The position numbers and the translations under genes are program-made. DNA of 59,671 bases from SIG710 sp045604985 (GTDB taxonomy: Bacteria; Bacillota; Clostridia; Oscillospirales; CAG-272): NCBI GenBank assembly GCA_045604985.1, contig JAZUPD010000045.1:1-59671 (forward strand), in the 5' to 3' direction. The notes under the pieces were generated by a model that did not search any database, was not told where the DNA came from, and worked only from the letters and a program-made list of their open reading frames with translations. Shown one piece after another: positions 7,838 through 16,656 of this stretch (the stretch's first letter is position 1; each line of letters starts with the position of its first letter).

Positions 7838-8455
7838 ATGGAGATTATTTCACTGATTAGCCCTGATTATCGCTCAAATACGCATCTTGCGGTGTCAAAT
7901 GGAAAATGTATAATAATAGATTCGGGGCTTGACGTGTCGGTTATAGAAAATTCCATAACCGAACACAGTCTTAAGCCTGTGGCTATACTTCTTACACACG
8001 GTCATTTTGACCATATTTTTTCACTTGATCTTATCAGAGAAAAATACGATATACCGGTATATATCCATGCCGAAGACCGCGAAATGCTTACAGATTCGAT
8101 GAAAAACGCATATTCATTCTTCTTTGGTGCAAACTTTCGCCAAAAGGATGCAGATAGAACCTTTGTCAACGGAGACAAAATTGCGATAGATAATGAATAT
8201 TTAACCGTTATACATACTCCGGGTCACTCCAAAGGCTCATCCTGCTTTTTGTGTGACAAAATATTGATCACCGGTGACACGCTTTTTGCCGATGGGATTG
8301 GAAGAACGGATCTTCACGGCGGCGATGGTCAAATCATATCAGCATCGCTTTCTAATTTGAAAAATATTGAAAACGCCAAGGAAATAACGATTTTTCCGGG
8401 GCATGGTGGTGCTGAAAAACTAACAAGGGCACTTGACAATGTTTTATATTTTTAA
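7838..8455 (+). CDS. Metallo-beta-lactamase-fold hydrolase (glyoxalase II-like)
   Basis: This 205-residue enzyme has the zinc motif THGHFDH near residues 49-55, a second-shell TPGHSKGS, and ITGDTLFADGIGRTDL, ending FPGHGG. The pattern is that of the YcbL/GloB-like MBL group, cytoplasmic thioester or related hydrolases. The substrate cannot be told from sequence. It lies 18 bases before gltX, probably in one transcript. Confidence 0.85.
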   Translation: MEIISLISPDYRSNTHLAVSNGKCIIIDSGLDVSVIENSITEHSLKPVAILLTHGHFDHIFSLDLIREKYDIPVYIHAEDREMLTDSMKNAYSFFFGANFRQKDADRTFVNGDKIAIDNEYLTVIHTPGHSKGSSCFLCDKILITGDTLFADGIGRTDLHGGDGQIISASLSNLKNIENAKEITIFPGHGGAEKLTRALDNVLYF

Positions 8456-8473
8456 TTTACAGAGGGTTTTATT

Positions 8474-10159
8474 ATGGATTTGAATTATCTTGCAGAATTG
8501 CTATTTCCAAATGTGAAAGAAACGCCCGAGGAACTTGAATCTCGCTTTCCCGTAAGAGAGCTTCCCGAAGGTGCAAAGGTTACACGTTTCGCCCCAAGCC
8601 CCACAGGCTTTGTTCATTTTGGCGGTCTATTCCCTGTTACGGTGGGAGAAAGGCTTGCTCATCAGAGCGGTGGCGTATTTTATCTGAGAATTGAGGATAC
8701 CGACGACAAGCGCAAAATTGAAGGCGCTGAAGAAGCTCTAATAAAGGTTCTTGCTCATTATGGAATCAATTTCGACGAGGGTGCTATCCTTGACGAAACG
8801 GGTAAAATATGTGATAAGGGCGTTTACGGTCCTTATAAACAGAGCCTCAGAGGGCCTCTTTATCATGTTTATGCAAAAAAACTCGTTTCCGAAGGAAAGG
8901 CTTACCCTTGTTTTTCAACGGAAGAGGAGCTTGAAGCACTGAACTCTCTTGATAAAAAATCCGAGATCAAGAACAAGGATTGGCACGATGATGCCGCAAA
9001 ACAAAAGGAAGAGAGGCTCAAAGCCCGCAAATTCACCATCGAAGACGTTGAGGAAAATCTTAAAAGGGGGCATCCATTTGTTCTTAGGCTTCTATCGGAC
9101 GGTGATCCAGAAAAGAGAACGCCATTTACCGATCTTATCAAGGGAAAGCTTGATATTCCCGAAAACGACGAAGATTTTGTACTTCTTAAGAGTGATGGGA
9201 TCCCAACTTACCACTTTGCCCATGCCGTTGACGACCATCTTATGGGCACGACACATGTGATAAGAGGCGAGGAGTGGCTTCCTTCCCTTTCAAAGCACAT
9301 TATGCTCTTCAGATATCTTGGTTTCAAAATGCCAAAGTATCTCCATATCGCTCAGTTGATGCGCCTTGACGAAAACGGAGCAAAGAAAAAGCTTTCAAAG
9401 CGTGATATGGGAGCAAATATGGACGACTATAAGCGTATTGGCTATGCACCCGATTGTGTTATGGAATATGTTATGACCCTGCTTAATTCAAATTTTGAGG
9501 AATGGCACGCAGCAAATGCTGATAAATCATATCTTGATTTCCCTTTCAGTATCAAAAAGATGAGTACATCCGGCTGTCTCTTTGATTTCAATAAGCTCAA
9601 TGACGTTTCAAAAAATGTTATCTGCCATTGGAATGCCGAAAAGGTATATCTGTACCTTCTTGAATGGGCAAAAGAATATGATTATGATTTTGCTAAGGAG
9701 CTTGAGTCCGACAAAGAAACGGCAATTTCTGTTCTCTCCATCGGCAGAGGCGGAAAGAAACCAAGAAAGGACTTTGCCGTTTGGAGTGAGGTCAAGGACT
9801 ATATGGGCTTTATATATGACAGATTTTTTAAAATCATTGATGCTTATCCCTCATCTTTTGATATAGACGACATAAAAAAAGCTCTTCAGGGATTTCTTGA
9901 AACCTATGACGAGAGCGACGATATGAACACTTGGTTTGATAAGATCAAAGTTCTCGCTTCAAAGCTCGGATATGCAGCAGATATGAAAGAATACAAGGCA
10001 AGCCCTGATGCCTTTAAGGGCAATATTGCCGATATAAGTATGTTCATCAGAGTTGCAATCACAGGCAAAATGAACGCCCCGGACCTTTATACCGTTATGC
10101 AAATACTTGGCAAGGAAAAAGTTGCCGAAAGAATAAATGCCATGGTGGCAAAACTTTAA
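8474..10159 (+). CDS. gltX: Glutamyl-tRNA synthetase
   Basis: A class I aminoacyl-tRNA synthetase of 561 residues. It shows the HIGH-type motif in FAPSPTGFVHFGG, LRIEDTD, and the KMSKS-type loop KKKLSKRDMG. It charges tRNA-Glu with glutamate. It is longer than the usual about 480 residues; the C-terminal half (from about 380) is divergent and looks like the longer clostridial form. It is followed at 22 bases by glnS, so Glu and Gln charging enzymes are co-expressed. Confidence 0.93.
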   Translation: MDLNYLAELLFPNVKETPEELESRFPVRELPEGAKVTRFAPSPTGFVHFGGLFPVTVGERLAHQSGGVFYLRIEDTDDKRKIEGAEEALIKVLAHYGINFDEGAILDETGKICDKGVYGPYKQSLRGPLYHVYAKKLVSEGKAYPCFSTEEELEALNSLDKKSEIKNKDWHDDAAKQKEERLKARKFTIEDVEENLKRGHPFVLRLLSDGDPEKRTPFTDLIKGKLDIPENDEDFVLLKSDGIPTYHFAHAVDDHLMGTTHVIRGEEWLPSLSKHIMLFRYLGFKMPKYLHIAQLMRLDENGAKKKLSKRDMGANMDDYKRIGYAPDCVMEYVMTLLNSNFEEWHAANADKSYLDFPFSIKKMSTSGCLFDFNKLNDVSKNVICHWNAEKVYLYLLEWAKEYDYDFAKELESDKETAISVLSIGRGGKKPRKDFAVWSEVKDYMGFIYDRFFKIIDAYPSSFDIDDIKKALQGFLETYDESDDMNTWFDKIKVLASKLGYAADMKEYKASPDAFKGNIADISMFIRVAITGKMNAPDLYTVMQILGKEKVAERINAMVAKL

Positions 10160-10180
10160 TTTCAGTTCAGGAGTTTTAAA

Positions 10181-11833
10181 ATGGAAGATAAAAACAGTAA
10201 TTTTATAGACGCTCTTATCGAAGAAGATCTTGCGGCAAATCCCGGAATGAAGGTTCACACTCGCTTCCCTCCCGAACCTAACGGATATCTCCATATAGGT
10301 CATTGCAAAGCACTTGTTATAGACTTCGGTACTGCTGAAAAATGGGGTGGACTTTGCAATCTCCGTATGGACGATACCAACCCTGCAAAGGAAGACACAG
10401 AATACGTTGACGCAATTAAGGAAGACATCCATTGGCTAGGCTTTGATTGGGGTGACCGCTTCTATTACGGATCTGATTATTTTCAAAAGGACTATGAGCT
10501 CGCGGTAGAACTAATAAAGAAGGGGCTTGCATATGTTTGTGAGCTTACTGCCGATGATTTCAGAGATCCAAAATATTGCGGCGACCTTACTCACCCCGCA
10601 ATATCCCCATATAGGGACAGGCCCATCGAGGAAAGCCTCGACCTTTTTGAGAGAATGAAAAACGGTGAATTTCCTGAGGGAAAGTACACTCTCAGAGCCA
10701 AGATAGACCTTGCTTCGGGCAACTTCTGTATGCGCGACCCCGTGCTTTATAGGATTCGTTATATTGAGCACCACCGTCAGGGTAATAAGTGGTGCTTATA
10801 TCCAATGTACGACTTTGCCCACCCCATTCAGGATGCTCTCGAAGGTGTAACACATTCCCTTTGCTCCCTTGAATATGAAATACACAGACCTCTTTACGAT
10901 TGGGTTATTCAAAATGTTACCGTTCCTTCAAAGCCCAGACAGATAGAATTTGCACGCCTCAACCTCACTTACACTGTTATGAGCAAGCGCTTCCTGCGCT
11001 CGCTTGTTGAGTGCAAGCTCGTTGACGGTTGGGACGATCCCCGTATGCCTACGCTTTGCGGACTTCGACGCAGAGGATATACTGCGGCTTCTATTCTTGA
11101 CTTCTGTTCCAGAATTGGTGTTGCAAAATCCAACAGCATGGTGGATTACAGCGTTCTTGAGCATTGCATAAGAGAGGAGCTTAACAGTACTGCAAGCCGC
11201 AGAATTGCCATTCAGAAGCCTATCAAGGTAGTTATTGATAACTATCCTGAGGACAAAGAAGAGATATTCGAGCTTCCCAACAATCCCACCTCGGAAAACG
11301 CCGGCACGAGACCTGTTAAATTTACAAAAGAAATCTATATTGATGCCGATGATTTTGCAGAGGTCCCGCCTCCAAAATTCTTTAGAATGAAGCCTGATGG
11401 CGAGGTGAGGCTCATGGGTGCTTACATTATTAAGTGCGGTAAGATCGAGAAAAACGAGGACGGAAGCATCAAGCTTATCCACGCAACCGCCGATCTTGAA
11501 GCAGGAAACAGCACACCTCTTGACGGACGCAAGATAAAGGGAACTATTCATTGGCTCTCAGCAAAATATGCTGAGGATGCAACTCTTATGCTCTATGACA
11601 AACTGTTTACAAAGGAGAATATGAACGAGGTTCCAAGCGCAGAATATGCCGATTATCTCAATCCCGAATCTCTTGTCATTCTCAAGAATGCGAAAATTGA
11701 GCCTTGCCTTAAAGACGCAAAGCCCGGCGAAAATTTCCAGTTTGTGAGAACGGGATATTTTTGCAAAGATACAAAATTCGAAAACTCCTTCAACCGCATA
11801 GTCGGTCTAAAGGACAGTGCATCTAAAAAATAA
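10181..11833 (+). CDS. glnS: Glutaminyl-tRNA synthetase
   Basis: The 550-residue enzyme shows FPPEPNGYLHIGHCKA, RMDDTNP, the VMSKR form of the KMSKS loop, and the two C-terminal beta-barrel regions of GlnRS. It charges tRNA-Gln directly. Many Bacillota lack GlnRS and use GluRS plus the GatCAB amidotransferase, so its presence suggests an acquired gene, common to some Clostridia. The gltX-glnS arrangement implies one operon, ended by the strong hairpin at 11843. Confidence 0.95.
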   Translation: MEDKNSNFIDALIEEDLAANPGMKVHTRFPPEPNGYLHIGHCKALVIDFGTAEKWGGLCNLRMDDTNPAKEDTEYVDAIKEDIHWLGFDWGDRFYYGSDYFQKDYELAVELIKKGLAYVCELTADDFRDPKYCGDLTHPAISPYRDRPIEESLDLFERMKNGEFPEGKYTLRAKIDLASGNFCMRDPVLYRIRYIEHHRQGNKWCLYPMYDFAHPIQDALEGVTHSLCSLEYEIHRPLYDWVIQNVTVPSKPRQIEFARLNLTYTVMSKRFLRSLVECKLVDGWDDPRMPTLCGLRRRGYTAASILDFCSRIGVAKSNSMVDYSVLEHCIREELNSTASRRIAIQKPIKVVIDNYPEDKEEIFELPNNPTSENAGTRPVKFTKEIYIDADDFAEVPPPKFFRMKPDGEVRLMGAYIIKCGKIEKNEDGSIKLIHATADLEAGNSTPLDGRKIKGTIHWLSAKYAEDATLMLYDKLFTKENMNEVPSAEYADYLNPESLVILKNAKIEPCLKDAKPGENFQFVRTGYFCKDTKFENSFNRIVGLKDSASKK

Positions 11834-11842
11834 AATACAAAG

Positions 11843-11869
11843 AAACCGACCCGCAATGCGGGTCGGTTT
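11843..11869 (+). terminator. Terminator of the gltX-glnS operon
   Basis: A perfect 12-bp stem (AAACCGACCCGC / GCGGGTCGGTTT) with an AAT loop. Its own T-run (TTTA) is short. Confidence 0.8.
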
Positions 11870-11883
11870 AGTTAAAGAAAGTT

Positions 11884-12159
11884 ATGAATTACATTCCGTA
11901 TATTTATTTTGCAATAATTTCTCTTGCTGCGATAATATTTAGCTGTGCCGATAAATTTCTTGCAAGGAAAGAAAAACGCAGAGTTCCCGAAAAAAGGCTT
12001 TTTCTTATTGCTTTTTTAGGCGGATCACTTGCAATGTACTGCACGATGTGTATTATCCGCCACAAAACAAAACACAAAAGATTTATGATGGGGCTTCCGC
12101 TTATCATGCTTTTACAAATACTTGTTTTAACTTGGCTTATAATTCTCTCTCATATTTAA
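11884..12159 (+). CDS. DUF1294-family membrane protein
   Basis: A 91-residue protein with hydrophobic segments at about residues 3-22, 40-58 and 70-90. The central pattern GGSLAMYCTMCIIRHKTKHKRF with the following MGLPLI matches the DUF1294 family of small integral membrane proteins of unknown function. It starts just after the glnS terminator and is convergent with the UPF0291 gene. Confidence 0.75.
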   Translation: MNYIPYIYFAIISLAAIIFSCADKFLARKEKRRVPEKRLFLIAFLGGSLAMYCTMCIIRHKTKHKRFMMGLPLIMLLQILVLTWLIILSHI

Positions 12160-12172
12160 TGCGCCAAAAAAC

Positions 12173-12376
12173 TCAGCTTTTTTTCTTAACTCTTTTTTGT
12201 GTTCCGTCGGGATACTGAATTACCGTTGATTCCAGGGTCTGACCAAAGGAATATCTTATCTCAGCAATATATTCCTCGCGCAGAGCCTTCTGCTCTGCCT
12301 TTTCTTGCTCCGTAAGCCCTTCATTTTTTGATTTTTTTGCAAGAAAATTTATTCTTTCAACTTTTTCTCTTATCAT
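12173..12376 (-). CDS. UPF0291 (DUF896) protein, YnzC-like
   Basis: A 67-residue, highly charged helical protein. The pattern INFLAKKSKNEGLTEQEK, EQKALREEYI and the late IQYPDG match the YnzC/DUF896 family, small cytoplasmic proteins; in Bacillus subtilis the yneA-yneB-ynzC operon is SOS-linked. No LexA box is visible here. It is one base downstream of the lipoprotein gene and is probably co-transcribed with it. Confidence 0.85.
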   Translation of the reverse strand: MIREKVERINFLAKKSKNEGLTEQEKAEQKALREEYIAEIRYSFGQTLESTVIQYPDGTQKRVKKKS

Positions 12377-12377
12377 T

Positions 12378-12845
12378 TTAACCTATATAACCTTTCAAGA
12401 AGTTACTTGCCATATCGACATTATTCGCAACAACAAACACGACATACTTTCCTTTACGCACAAGAAGTGCATCCTCCAGCTTCGGCACCTGCTCTGCTGC
12501 GTATGAAGCAAAAAGCTTGATGCGTTCATCTCGATAGTTATCAAGAATGTCATATGCCTTCTCAGCACTCACCTCATCAGCACATTCCATTATAACATAT
12601 TCATCGGAAGTTATGGTGACTGAGCATTTGACACGAATAGTGCTGTAAAGCCCCTTCAACCCCAAATGTGTATCAACCGCCTCGCCCTCGACCTCAACAA
12701 GCTCAATATCGGTTCCTTCATATATCGCATCAAAATCAGCAGCAAGGTTATCAATATCAATGATTATTTCCTTTTTTTCGTCGCATGAAACAAGTGATAA
12801 AAGAATTGCGGCCAAAATAAGTAATATAACAGATATTTTTCTCAT
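12378..12845 (-). CDS. Lipoprotein, DUF4358-like
   Basis: The 155-residue protein has a lipoprotein signal peptide ending in the lipobox LVSC (cysteine near residue 21). The mature part has the secondary structure pattern of DUF4358 proteins: an alpha/beta unit with a CADEVSAEKAYDIL segment, a lysine-rich turn, and GKYVVFVVANN. The function of the family is unknown. It follows the SGNH hydrolase, a pairing I recall from other clostridial cell-surface clusters. Confidence 0.65.
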   Translation of the reverse strand: MRKISVILLILAAILLSLVSCDEKKEIIIDIDNLAADFDAIYEGTDIELVEVEGEAVDTHLGLKGLYSTIRVKCSVTITSDEYVIMECADEVSAEKAYDILDNYRDERIKLFASYAAEQVPKLEDALLVRKGKYVVFVVANNVDMASNFLKGYIG

Positions 12846-12861
12846 TCAATCCTCCGAAATA

Positions 12862-13815
12862 TCAATATGCAAATGCGTGGTTTGAAATAAAGACGATTAT
12901 CTTTTTATTTTGCTCCGAATACATATGTATTCCATCTGCCGCAAAGCCATCGGGAAGATTGCCCTCTGCATCCGCAAAGAGATTATATGTATCAAGATAC
13001 CAACCGCCGATCTCGGATGCAAGACCGAGAAGGAGTGTGTTAAACTCTCTGATCCTGGCATTAGCAACGGAGCCTGTATAAATACTAACGCTTTTATCTG
13101 CGGCAATAGGCATGATTCCCATAATGCAAAATTCGGCATTGGGACAAAGAATACTTATCTGCTCAATAGCTGCTTTTACAGAGCGTACAAAAACACCGGG
13201 ATGTCCCCAACCAAGCTCATTGAGACCGAACATTAAATAAACTCTCTTGTAGTCTCTGCCGTCATTTTCTATCGCCTCCATAACTGTATAAGAGGTATCT
13301 GCGCTTACTTTTATGACCTTTTTTGTATTAAGCTGGTTTATGGAAAGTCCTACTGCAGAATAAAAGGTAGCACCGCAATCCTTCCAAGTCATACTGAGGC
13401 CCAGCATCCTTGAATCTCCTATAAAGAGTGTGTCGCAATAATAATCCTCTCCTACAACCGCCGTTTCAATCAGAATATGATCTCTAATATCTCCGATTTG
13501 TAAATTTCCGATATTTGAAACGGGTATCCCCGAAGGATCATCACCTTTAGTAGTATCGAAATTGCTTTCGGGATTTTTTGACTCAATGATTTTTCCGGCC
13601 CCCTCATCCAAAGCGGGAATTGCATCATCACCGAGAGGAAGCTTGTTCAATGTTCTAACCTTTTCAAAGTCCTCCCATGTTCCATTTCCCGAAAGGTTCA
13701 TGATCTGCAAAGCAGAGATCATAAGCATTGATGCAACACAAACGAGAAGAATCAATGGAATATAAAGAAAGATAATCTTCTTTTTTTTATTTTTACGATA
13801 ACTGTAACTCAGCAT
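12862..13815 (-). CDS. Membrane-anchored SGNH/GDSL hydrolase
   Basis: A 317-residue protein with an N-terminal transmembrane anchor (residues about 12-35) and an extracellular SGNH domain. The nucleophile block is FIGDSRMLGL, block III is FGLNELGWG, and the late catalytic pair is DGIHM. Such proteins commonly remove acetyl or other acyl groups from cell-wall or exopolysaccharide. The actual substrate is unknown. It is the first gene of the SGNH-lipoprotein-UPF0291 run. Confidence 0.8.
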   Translation of the reverse strand: MLSYSYRKNKKKKIIFLYIPLILLVCVASMLMISALQIMNLSGNGTWEDFEKVRTLNKLPLGDDAIPALDEGAGKIIESKNPESNFDTTKGDDPSGIPVSNIGNLQIGDIRDHILIETAVVGEDYYCDTLFIGDSRMLGLSMTWKDCGATFYSAVGLSINQLNTKKVIKVSADTSYTVMEAIENDGRDYKRVYLMFGLNELGWGHPGVFVRSVKAAIEQISILCPNAEFCIMGIMPIAADKSVSIYTGSVANARIREFNTLLLGLASEIGGWYLDTYNLFADAEGNLPDGFAADGIHMYSEQNKKIIVFISNHAFAY

Positions 13816-14044
13816 CCTTGAAAAACAAACCTGCCCAATCTATATAATAAGTTTAAACTTCTAAATATATTATATCACTATCTAATATTTATGACAACAC
13901 ATATATTGTAAATTAACGTTCAAAATTCGACGCTTTTTGATATTTTACAATTTGTTAATAAATTCAACCCTCAAGAATACCAAAACACAATATTCAGCAT
14001 AAATATAATAATTGATAAGTTTCTAATATTTATCACAAAAATAA

Positions 14045-14064
14045 AAAAAACACGGCAAGCCGTG
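14045..14064 (-). terminator. Terminator of the dockerin gene
   Basis: CACGGC-AA-GCCGTG flanked by A and T runs makes a perfect stem with a T-tract on the reverse strand, just after the dockerin stop. Apart from this, 13816-14073 is AT-rich and shows no gene. Confidence 0.85.
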
Positions 14065-14073
14065 TTTTTTATT

Positions 14074-14451
14074 TTAATAAATATTCTCAAGATCATCAAA
14101 AGGAACTTCGTTATCGCCTATGCCTGGATTGTCGTCGGGGGTATTTCCGGAATCACCGCCGGGATTTGAACTACCGGGTCCAAGAGTTACCTTCCAAAGA
14201 GCAAGATACTGAGCAAGAAGAACTGCGTCCTTTGAATTTACTACACCATCATGAAGAACATCTGCAGCTTCCATTCCCTCTGCAGAAATATCAACCTTCC
14301 AAAGAGCAAGATACTGAGCAAGAAGAACCGCATCCGTTGTACGAATATCACCATCACAGTTTATGTCGCCGTAATTAACAGCAAAAATGCTAACGATTCC
14401 AACAGTACAGAGAACAGCAACAACTAAAATCCATGCTATAATCTTTTTCAT
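14074..14451 (-). CDS. Stand-alone secreted dockerin
   Basis: This 125-residue protein is a signal peptide (residues 1-24), two type I dockerin repeats, and a Gly/Pro/Asp-rich tail; there is no catalytic domain. Repeat 1 is GDINCDGDIRTTDAVLLAQY and repeat 2 is DVLHDGVVNSKDAVLLAQY, each followed by LALWKV; the first calcium loop is complete, the second has Leu-His in place of the usual Asn. Dockerins bind cohesins in cellulosome-like assemblies, and a cohesin lipoprotein lies at 48972. The two repeats share 34 identical bases. It could be a truncated remnant of a larger enzyme, but it has its own signal peptide and terminator. Confidence 0.85.
   Translation of the reverse strand: MKKIIAWILVVAVLCTVGIVSIFAVNYGDINCDGDIRTTDAVLLAQYLALWKVDISAEGMEAADVLHDGVVNSKDAVLLAQYLALWKVTLGPGSSNPGGDSGNTPDDNPGIGDNEVPFDDLENIY
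14190..14328 (-). repeat. 34-base perfect duplication inside the dockerin gene
   Basis: Positions 14190-14223 and 14295-14328 are identical over 34 bases; they encode the helix LLAQYLALWKV of each dockerin repeat. Identity at third codon positions suggests recent duplication or gene conversion. Confidence 0.85.
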
Positions 14452-14884
14452 AACAAAATCCTCACTTTTAATGAACTACATATATTTTACCATACAACGC
14501 ATATTATGTCAAGCACTTTTGTAAAAAAAACAAAATCGACAAAAACGCAAAAAAGCACAAGCTAACGTAGACGCCTTTCTTGACACCCGCAAAATGAGTA
14601 TAACCTGTAAATACCACTTATGAGCAAACCGTAACGCATTTTTCATAGCGTTAAATCGGTTCATAAAATCCGCAAATCCTCTAAAATACGGGCTTTTTGG
14701 GAGTTTTTCACATTGTGGCGTGTCATCTAATTATATTCCGTTTTGCCCCGTTTTTGGAGCTTAAATTAGTAAGCCGTTTATCAAGGTGCGAGATTTATCA
14801 GCAAATTTCAGCTAATTGGTTCGTTTCAAATTAAAAAATATTCATTCAAAAAACGAGCTGACGAATGTGAAGCTATGAAAAAGA
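14452..14884. other. Noncoding stretch before tRNA-Arg, possible element scar
   Basis: About 430 bases without a credible gene. The sequence has several short inverted segments (for example around 14690-14710) and no recognisable protein remnant in any frame I could read. It adjoins a tRNA gene, a common integration target, so it could be what remains of an excised or decayed element. That is inference. Confidence 0.3.
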
Positions 14885-14885
14885 A

Positions 14886-14928
14886 AATACCGCACAACAC
14901 TGAAAAAGTCAGTATTTATGCGGTATTT
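14886..14928 (-). terminator. Terminator of tRNA-Arg
   Basis: AATACCGCA and TGCGGTATT form the outer stem and ACTGA/TCAGT an inner stem; on the reverse strand the hairpin is followed by TTCTTTTTC, directly after the tRNA 3' end. Confidence 0.75.
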
Positions 14929-14929
14929 G

Positions 14930-15004
14930 TGGCACCCCCAACGCGAGTCGAACGCGTGATTAGTCCTTAGGAGGGACTCGTTATATCCACTTAACTATAG
15001 GGGC
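14930..15004 (-). tRNA. tRNA-Arg (anticodon CCT)
   Basis: Reverse-strand 75-base cloverleaf: acceptor GCCCCTA/TGGGGGT, D-arm GTTA...TAAC, anticodon arm AGTCC-CTCCTAA-GGACT with anticodon CCT (reads AGG), T-arm ACGCG-TTCGACT-CGCGT, and encoded CCA. The first acceptor pair is G-T, which is tolerated. Confidence 0.93.
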
Positions 15005-15059
15005 ATCTTGCTAATAATATCGAATTTTTATCCCGAAATCCCCTCCTAAGGGGATTAAC

Positions 15060-15104
15060 TGTTTTCCCTTAGGAGCGGGATATTATATCCTTATAACTAT
15101 GCAG
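15060..15104 (-). pseudogene. Broken tRNA-Arg(CCT) copy
   Basis: Directly upstream of the tRNA on the same strand, this stretch repeats its D-arm and anticodon loop: ATAGTTA, GGATATAA and CTCCTAAGG are shared. The anticodon stem TCCC/GGGA encloses eight bases instead of seven. There is no T-arm or acceptor 3' half; instead a hairpin AATCCCC/GGGGATT follows at 15037-15056. It looks like a truncated duplicate. Confidence 0.6.
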
Positions 15105-15288
15105 TCTTTTTATGACCCTAACATTTTACCACATCAAATAAAAAAAAGCAATAGTATTTATGAATTTTAACAAATTTTATGATTTATTTTTCTTTATCCC
15201 AATGGTATGATGCAAAAAATCATCTCTTAAAGTGCTATTGAACAAAATTTTTTGAACTTTAGATATAATAAAAAGAATACGCAGATTT

Positions 15289-16656
15289 TCAAAACACAAT
15301 ATCATTTGGATCAAAGGGAGTTTTTTGCGAAATATCAGCTGAAATTGAAGTAGTAACATCTCTGCTATCTTCATGCTTTAAGGTAACAGCACCGCTACTT
15401 ACGATATCGGTAAAGCTTGCGTTTTCATTCTGCATGAGGATATTGAGAACGGTCATATAATCTCGAAGCATTTCACGAGGAGTTATCATGGTATCCGCTC
15501 CTGCTTTTTCAAGGCAGATAGAAAGAAACTGTTCAATTTCCGATTCGCTTATTCTGGGATTCCAATTATAATTCTGTGCATAAAGTTTAGTTACTCTTCC
15601 GAGAAGTGCAAAAAGCTCTTCATCGCTGAGACGACGAAGCCTTATAACGGGACCTATGAGATTTTTATATCCTCCGAGAGCAAATCTGCTGTCACAGAGA
15701 CGGCTTCTAAGTGCTTCATAGCTAAAAAGACCTCGTCTCGTATCCTCTAGGAATTGAGGTGTCCCGCCAAGTATCAGATCAAGCCCCTCTGCTCTCCCCT
15801 GAAGCGTATCGTTAAACATCGAGAGGATTTTTTCATAGTTGTTCTCGCGGGAGATACGATGAGTTATCTTATAAAGATTTACGCACTCGTCAATAAAGAC
15901 CACAAGACCTCTATATCCCATCTTGCGAACGAGTGAGGCCCAGAGTTTTATAAAATCATACCAATTCTCATCGTCAATAATAACAGAAACAGAAAATCCA
16001 ATAGCGTTTCTCGCCTCGGTTTTGGTTGAAAACTCCCCTCTGAGCCAGCGCAGACAAGCACTTTTCTTTTCATCATCGCCGTTTTTATATGCCTTGTAGT
16101 ATTCACTCATAACATGAGCAAAATCAAAGCCTCCCACAAGATTTTCCATGTCTCGAAGAACAGAATATATCCTTTTTTCAAGTTCTCTTGAAAAAGCATC
16201 GGTCGATGGATCAACTCCTTCAGACGCTATCGAAGATCCAATAGCGTCTATCCATCTGGCGATTATTTTCTGGAGTGCACCGCCATCTGGCGAGGATTTT
16301 GAAGCCAAGTTTTTTATAAGCTCCCGATATGTTGCAATTCCCGTGCCACCGCTTCCGTAAAGGCGTCTTTCGGGAGAAAGATCAGCATCGGCACAAACAA
16401 AATCGCGCTCCATCGCATATCCTCTGATAAGCTGCATAAGAAAGCTTTTTCCGCTTCCATATCTGCCTATAAGAAACCTCATCGTTCCGCATCCTTCAGC
16501 GACATCTTCGAGGTCTGAAAGCAGAGCCGCTATCTCATCAGCTCTGCCGATGGCTATATAAGGTGCTCCGCTTCTCGGAACAACTCCTGCAGAAACAGAG
16601 GAAAGAAGTGTAGATAGTATCCTTTTTGGTATTTTTTGAGTATTATTATCCGACAT
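15289..16656 (-). CDS. BrxC/BrxD-type ATP-binding protein (DUF2791-like)
   Basis: A 455-residue AAA-type ATPase. Residues 64-71 are the Walker A loop GRYGSGKS, and Walker B is in GLVVFIDECVNLY near residue 250; GGTPQFLEDTRRGLFSYEALRSRL is a sensor-like block well known in BrxD/DUF2791 proteins. These occur in BREX phage defence and in orphan operons with TerB proteins and a helicase. The gene begins in the TAATG overlap with the TerB-domain gene, so the two are translated together. No helicase or methylase gene lies next to it; the downstream side is the tRNA-Arg region. Confidence 0.85.
   Translation of the reverse strand: MSDNNTQKIPKRILSTLLSSVSAGVVPRSGAPYIAIGRADEIAALLSDLEDVAEGCGTMRFLIGRYGSGKSFLMQLIRGYAMERDFVCADADLSPERRLYGSGGTGIATYRELIKNLASKSSPDGGALQKIIARWIDAIGSSIASEGVDPSTDAFSRELEKRIYSVLRDMENLVGGFDFAHVMSEYYKAYKNGDDEKKSACLRWLRGEFSTKTEARNAIGFSVSVIIDDENWYDFIKLWASLVRKMGYRGLVVFIDECVNLYKITHRISRENNYEKILSMFNDTLQGRAEGLDLILGGTPQFLEDTRRGLFSYEALRSRLCDSRFALGGYKNLIGPVIRLRRLSDEELFALLGRVTKLYAQNYNWNPRISESEIEQFLSICLEKAGADTMITPREMLRDYMTVLNILMQNENASFTDIVSSGAVTLKHEDSRDVTTSISADISQKTPFDPNDIVF

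Noticed and set aside
12910..13236. Forward frame in the SGNH hydrolase gene
   Set aside because: The reverse strand encodes intact SGNH motifs here.
14166..14378. Forward-strand frame across the dockerin gene
   Set aside because: It reads the duplicated helix codons backwards, has repeated low-complexity sequence and no ribosome binding site; a shadow of the dockerin gene.
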